Shown here: piece by piece, positions 61,362 to 64,000 of the stretch
Position numbering within the stretch: position 1 is the stretch's first letter
Layout of the letters: each line of letters starts with the position of its first letter
Source: Channa striata
Taxonomy: Eukaryota; Chordata; Actinopteri; Anabantiformes; Channidae
Length of the DNA stretch: 64,000 bases
NCBI GenBank assembly: GCA_033026295.1
Contig: CM065175.1
Span: forward strand, 15,079,837-15,143,836
Direction of reading: 5' to 3'
Translations under genes and position numbers: made by a program
The notes under the pieces: generated by a model
Told to the model about the DNA's origin: nothing
What the model saw: only the letters and a program-made list of their open reading frames with translations
The model's database searches: none

Positions 61362-62080
61362 GAGACTGAATGAATATGTAGAGATTCTGTCCACAGCATG
61401 CTCTGTGAGGCTGTGGCTGTGTTTTGTTGGACACTCAGATTCATGGATGAGTTAACCTTTAGTTTTTCAATGATAATATTTTATTGACAGGTGAACTTTT
61501 GTTCTTTTAACTACATGATTTGGAAAGTACCAGGTACTAATAATTTTGCCATAATTGTCTAATAGAGAGAATGAAAGGATGTTTTGCTTCTGATTTTTCT
61601 CTTTGGATATTCTAAGCAAATGGTGCACATGGCGTTTAATGTGTCAGAAATGCAAATACATTCTGTATCTTGTCACAAAGCTATTAATGTGTGCAGAAAA
61701 CCAAATATGTGGCACATGAATGTCGGCTTCAATGCCTTCTGTCACCATTATTCTACATAGAACAAAAGAAAAGCTGTCAAGGTGAGATATGAATTAAGAG
61801 ATTAAGCACCAAAGTTATTGGAGTACTGTTGAATCAAAGTACAGACAAAATCTTCCAGTACAGTTTTCTCACAAACACCACTATGTCGCTAACAGTGTTT
61901 TCACATCCAGTCCACAGTTTACTGTAAATGTCTTCCATAATTAGAAGTATAAATATTACTGCATTGTTTGTAGACTTAATGAAATCAGCGAGTAACAATA
62001 ACAGTGGATCTAAAAAAATATGTAAATCCTGCTTTAGTTTGATCACAAAACCACAAAATACCACACAGAGCCGTTTCCAT

Positions 62081-63437
62081 GCCACATCATTTTATTCACA
62101 AAACCAGCTGGAGTTAACTGAACTCCCTTTTCTCTGTCAATTTCTTGTCTTGTCTGAGACTATTTTTAGCAGTACATAAATAGCAAAAGAAAATGTCAGT
62201 TCTTGCATAAATATAGAGTCCGGTGTATGAAAAATAATGAATATATTAATTTGGTCAGTGATCGAAAATAGAAATCTTCTGTTCTGAGCAGCGAAAGTCC
62301 AGAAACCGTATTCATAAAACACAACAATTAACACCTCCATACAGTAATTTCATGCAAAACAAATCTCATAAGGCAGTCAAAGGCATCAAGATTATATTGA
62401 GTGTGAACATCAAATGTGATACATGCATTTTCAACATAATCAGCATGCTGTCCAGTGTGAATTACAAACGATTCTACAACAAGACAAACATAAGGCATAT
62501 ATACATATTCTGCTTCATATGCATCTTTAAACTGCCCTTTTGTTGTTTTACCCATTGTGTACACAGTGTAATAATGAGATGTGTCATGAAATGGACCTTT
62601 TACTGTTATTCCTCTTGTTCACAGTTGGACAAAGTCATGGAGTATTTTCATGCTATTTTGTGCAAACATATATTGGAGAATGACATTTCCATAATTTGCA
62701 TATTTATGAAGTCATTGGCACATATAAAGAGAACGCAGAAATGGGCACTGGACACAATGTTTCTGTTTCATAAATACAGTAAACAGACAATGTATTTCTA
62801 ATACATGTAAAACATAAACTAGAGTACGTAAATAAATATTCCAAAAATGTTCAGAACATTTTAAAATCAATTAGTATTTTTGTGTCATCAATGATGGTGA
62901 GTTTACACGATACAGACAGTAACAGTAGACGGCTCAGTTAACCTACAAACACTAAACCTAATGCCATGCAACCAAAGATCTGCAACTGAGGTAAGAGAGC
63001 CTGGTAGGAAGAAACATTCAGGAACAAGATCATGCTCCAGCATACATTCATAATGGCAATTTATGTGACAGAGAAATCACAGTGATTCCTTTTTTGTTTT
63101 CTAAAGGCAATCCAATGGGCTTGTGTTTCTGAGGCAGTTCCCATCACACAACAGTAAAATAACAAGTTTCCCTCTTTGGCTTTAGTCTCTCATCCTTACA
63201 AATTAAGTTATAAAAATTTTTTCAGATATTTTGAGGACTCATTTGTAAATAGAGGTTCATTATGGGACAGTATCCCCGCTCCTGAGTTAAGCACAGTGAC
63301 ACTTAGGAGAAGTTCAGCAGATCAAAACATTTAGGGTAGTGAAAGTGTTGGAAAATCATGGGGTACATACAGTATATGAGGGAGGGTCCCCTATTAGCTG
63401 TGAAATGGATAAACATAAACTTAACTCTTTGCTTGCT
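62081..63437 (-). other. Probable 3' UTR of the PDE11-like gene
   Basis: From the stop codon at 63438 leftward to a minus-strand AATAAA (TTTATT at 62091-62096), about 1.35 kb with no intron or coding signal. The poly(A) choice is inferred; other weaker AT-rich hexamers exist. Confidence 0.45.
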
Positions 63438-63953
63438 TTACTTCCGTTCTGCAGCTGTTGTGGTGCCAGCTGATGCTGGTTGATCGTCACATGGGTTTTC
63501 ATTTACTCGACACTTCAGCCTTTGACTGCACTTAAACTTTGAACCAAATTTACCGTTCTCAACCGGCTTCACAGTCGCTGTGGACTCGGGGTGTTGGCTG
63601 GTTTCCCCGCCTTCATGGGACTCAGAACTCTGATCTGATTCAATACTTTGACTCACAGTCACTTTGCGAGTCTGCTGATAGGAAGAGCAAAGCTCCTGCC
63701 ACTTCTTTCGATTGGCATCTATCCCATCAACCATTGGCTGCAACTTCCTGTTAAGCTTCAGCAGAGCCTATTAGCGACACAAACAATGATTTCATTATGG
63801 TTTCGTTTCAAATACACAGTATATGAATGAGTACTGTAACTGTTGTCTTGTTGCTAAGTGGTCTCCTACCTGATAAAGGGGTTTACAGATCCCATCTATC
63901 CACTCCATCTGTAAGGCAGGTAGTTCATCTTTTCGATTACGGTCAAATATGGC
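63438..63953 (-). CDS. pde11al: PDE11A-like dual-specificity phosphodiesterase, C-terminal exons (partial)
   Basis: Two final coding exons on the minus strand, 63953-63870 (84 nt, 28 codons) and 63767-63438 (109 codons plus stop); upstream exons lie beyond base 64000. The first reads AIFDRNRKDELP, then LQMEWIDGICKPLYQ, the last part of the class I PDE catalytic domain in PDE11 form. The second continues ALLKLNRKLQPMVDGIDANR and KKWQEL, ending the fold, then a 75-residue Ser/Thr/Glu-rich tail unlike the short tail of human PDE11A. Splice sites are TGTAG/CAG-gtagga and AATAG, phase 0. PDE11 hydrolyses cAMP and cGMP; the metal-binding HD residues and GAF domains are outside the window. Human PDE11A lies near HOXD, so this is probably the HoxA-side ohnolog. 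The symbol follows zebrafish usage and is less certain than the family. Confidence 0.82.
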
Positions 63954-64000
63954 CTACAGACAAGTGATAATCATCTGTGATCCATGACCAAAACCTTCAT

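Larger units (their letters stand above)
45741..62080. other. Gene-poor region between cbx3 and the PDE11-like gene
   Basis: About 16 kb without a supportable host gene. I looked for RRM and glycine-rich coding of HNRNPA2B1 and bZIP coding of NFE2L3, the mammalian neighbours, and saw neither. It holds a Pbx-Prep plus CCAAT cluster at 46283-46333, an ACAGTA-rich MITE-like element at 54014-54290, a dispersed repeat fragment at 56315-56512, a CT-rich tract at 57228-57275, a dead LINE at 59945-60660 and a pair of 65-base direct repeats at 60669 and 61295. The rest is AT-rich and unrecognised. Confidence 0.6.

Noticed and set aside
1..64000. tRNA, rRNA, CRISPR, bacterial operon features
   Set aside because: None seen; the window is vertebrate nuclear DNA with spliced genes.

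Overview
This window is the greater part of a teleost fish HoxAb cluster plus its 3' flank. Four two-exon Hox genes lie on the + strand in the order hoxa11b, hoxa10b, hoxa9b, hoxa2b. A group-9 to group-2 gap with no a7/a5/a4/a3 gene, and no a1 gene after a2, is what the post-genome-duplication teleost HoxAb cluster keeps (a13b, a11b, a10b, a9b, a2b). hoxa13b would lie just left of base 1. Vertebrate splice sites, a miR-196 hairpin between a10b and a9b, and fish-type Tc1 and LINE relics agree with a ray-finned fish. I cannot name the species.

Layout: 1-2361 hoxa13b/hoxa11b intergenic; 2362-4160 hoxa11b; 8297-10231 hoxa10b; about 11236-11310 mir-196; 12561-13695 hoxa9b; 13696-19517 a gene-free stretch where a7b to a3b were lost; 19518-21034 hoxa2b; 21035-23929 a gap where hoxa1b was lost, still carrying a consensus DR5 retinoic-acid-type element and a DR1; 23930-31763 skap2 (12 coding exons, +); 31764-40540 gene-poor; 40541-41937 snx10 (6 coding exons, -); 43357-44931 a cbx3/HP1-gamma gene with a strongly altered hinge (4 coding exons, -); 45.7-62 kb gene-poor with decayed transposons; 63438-63953 the last two coding exons of a PDE11A-like phosphodiesterase (-), which continues past base 64000.

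The order and orientation HOXA-SKAP2-SNX10-CBX3 match human 7p15, but HNRNPA2B1 and NFE2L3, which follow CBX3 in mammals, are absent; a PDE11 gene comes next. Human PDE11A sits near HOXD, HNRNPA3 and NFE2L2, so this looks like the HoxA-side ohnolog kept in fish. The Hox genes are homeodomain transcription factors patterning the posterior axis and fins (a11b, a10b, a9b) and the hindbrain and second arch (a2b). miR-196 is a Hox-cluster repressor of Hox mRNAs. The other genes are neighbours by ancestry, not one pathway.

I found no wholly new system. The best leads are a miR-196 with a changed base 9, an orphan DR5/DR1 retinoid module where hoxa1b is missing, an HP1-gamma with an acidic hinge, a GC-AG intron in hoxa2b, a TALE/NF-Y composite site in a gene desert, oppositely oriented CTCF-like motifs flanking the cluster, and a TATA-box plus signal-peptide-like first exon between skap2 and snx10.
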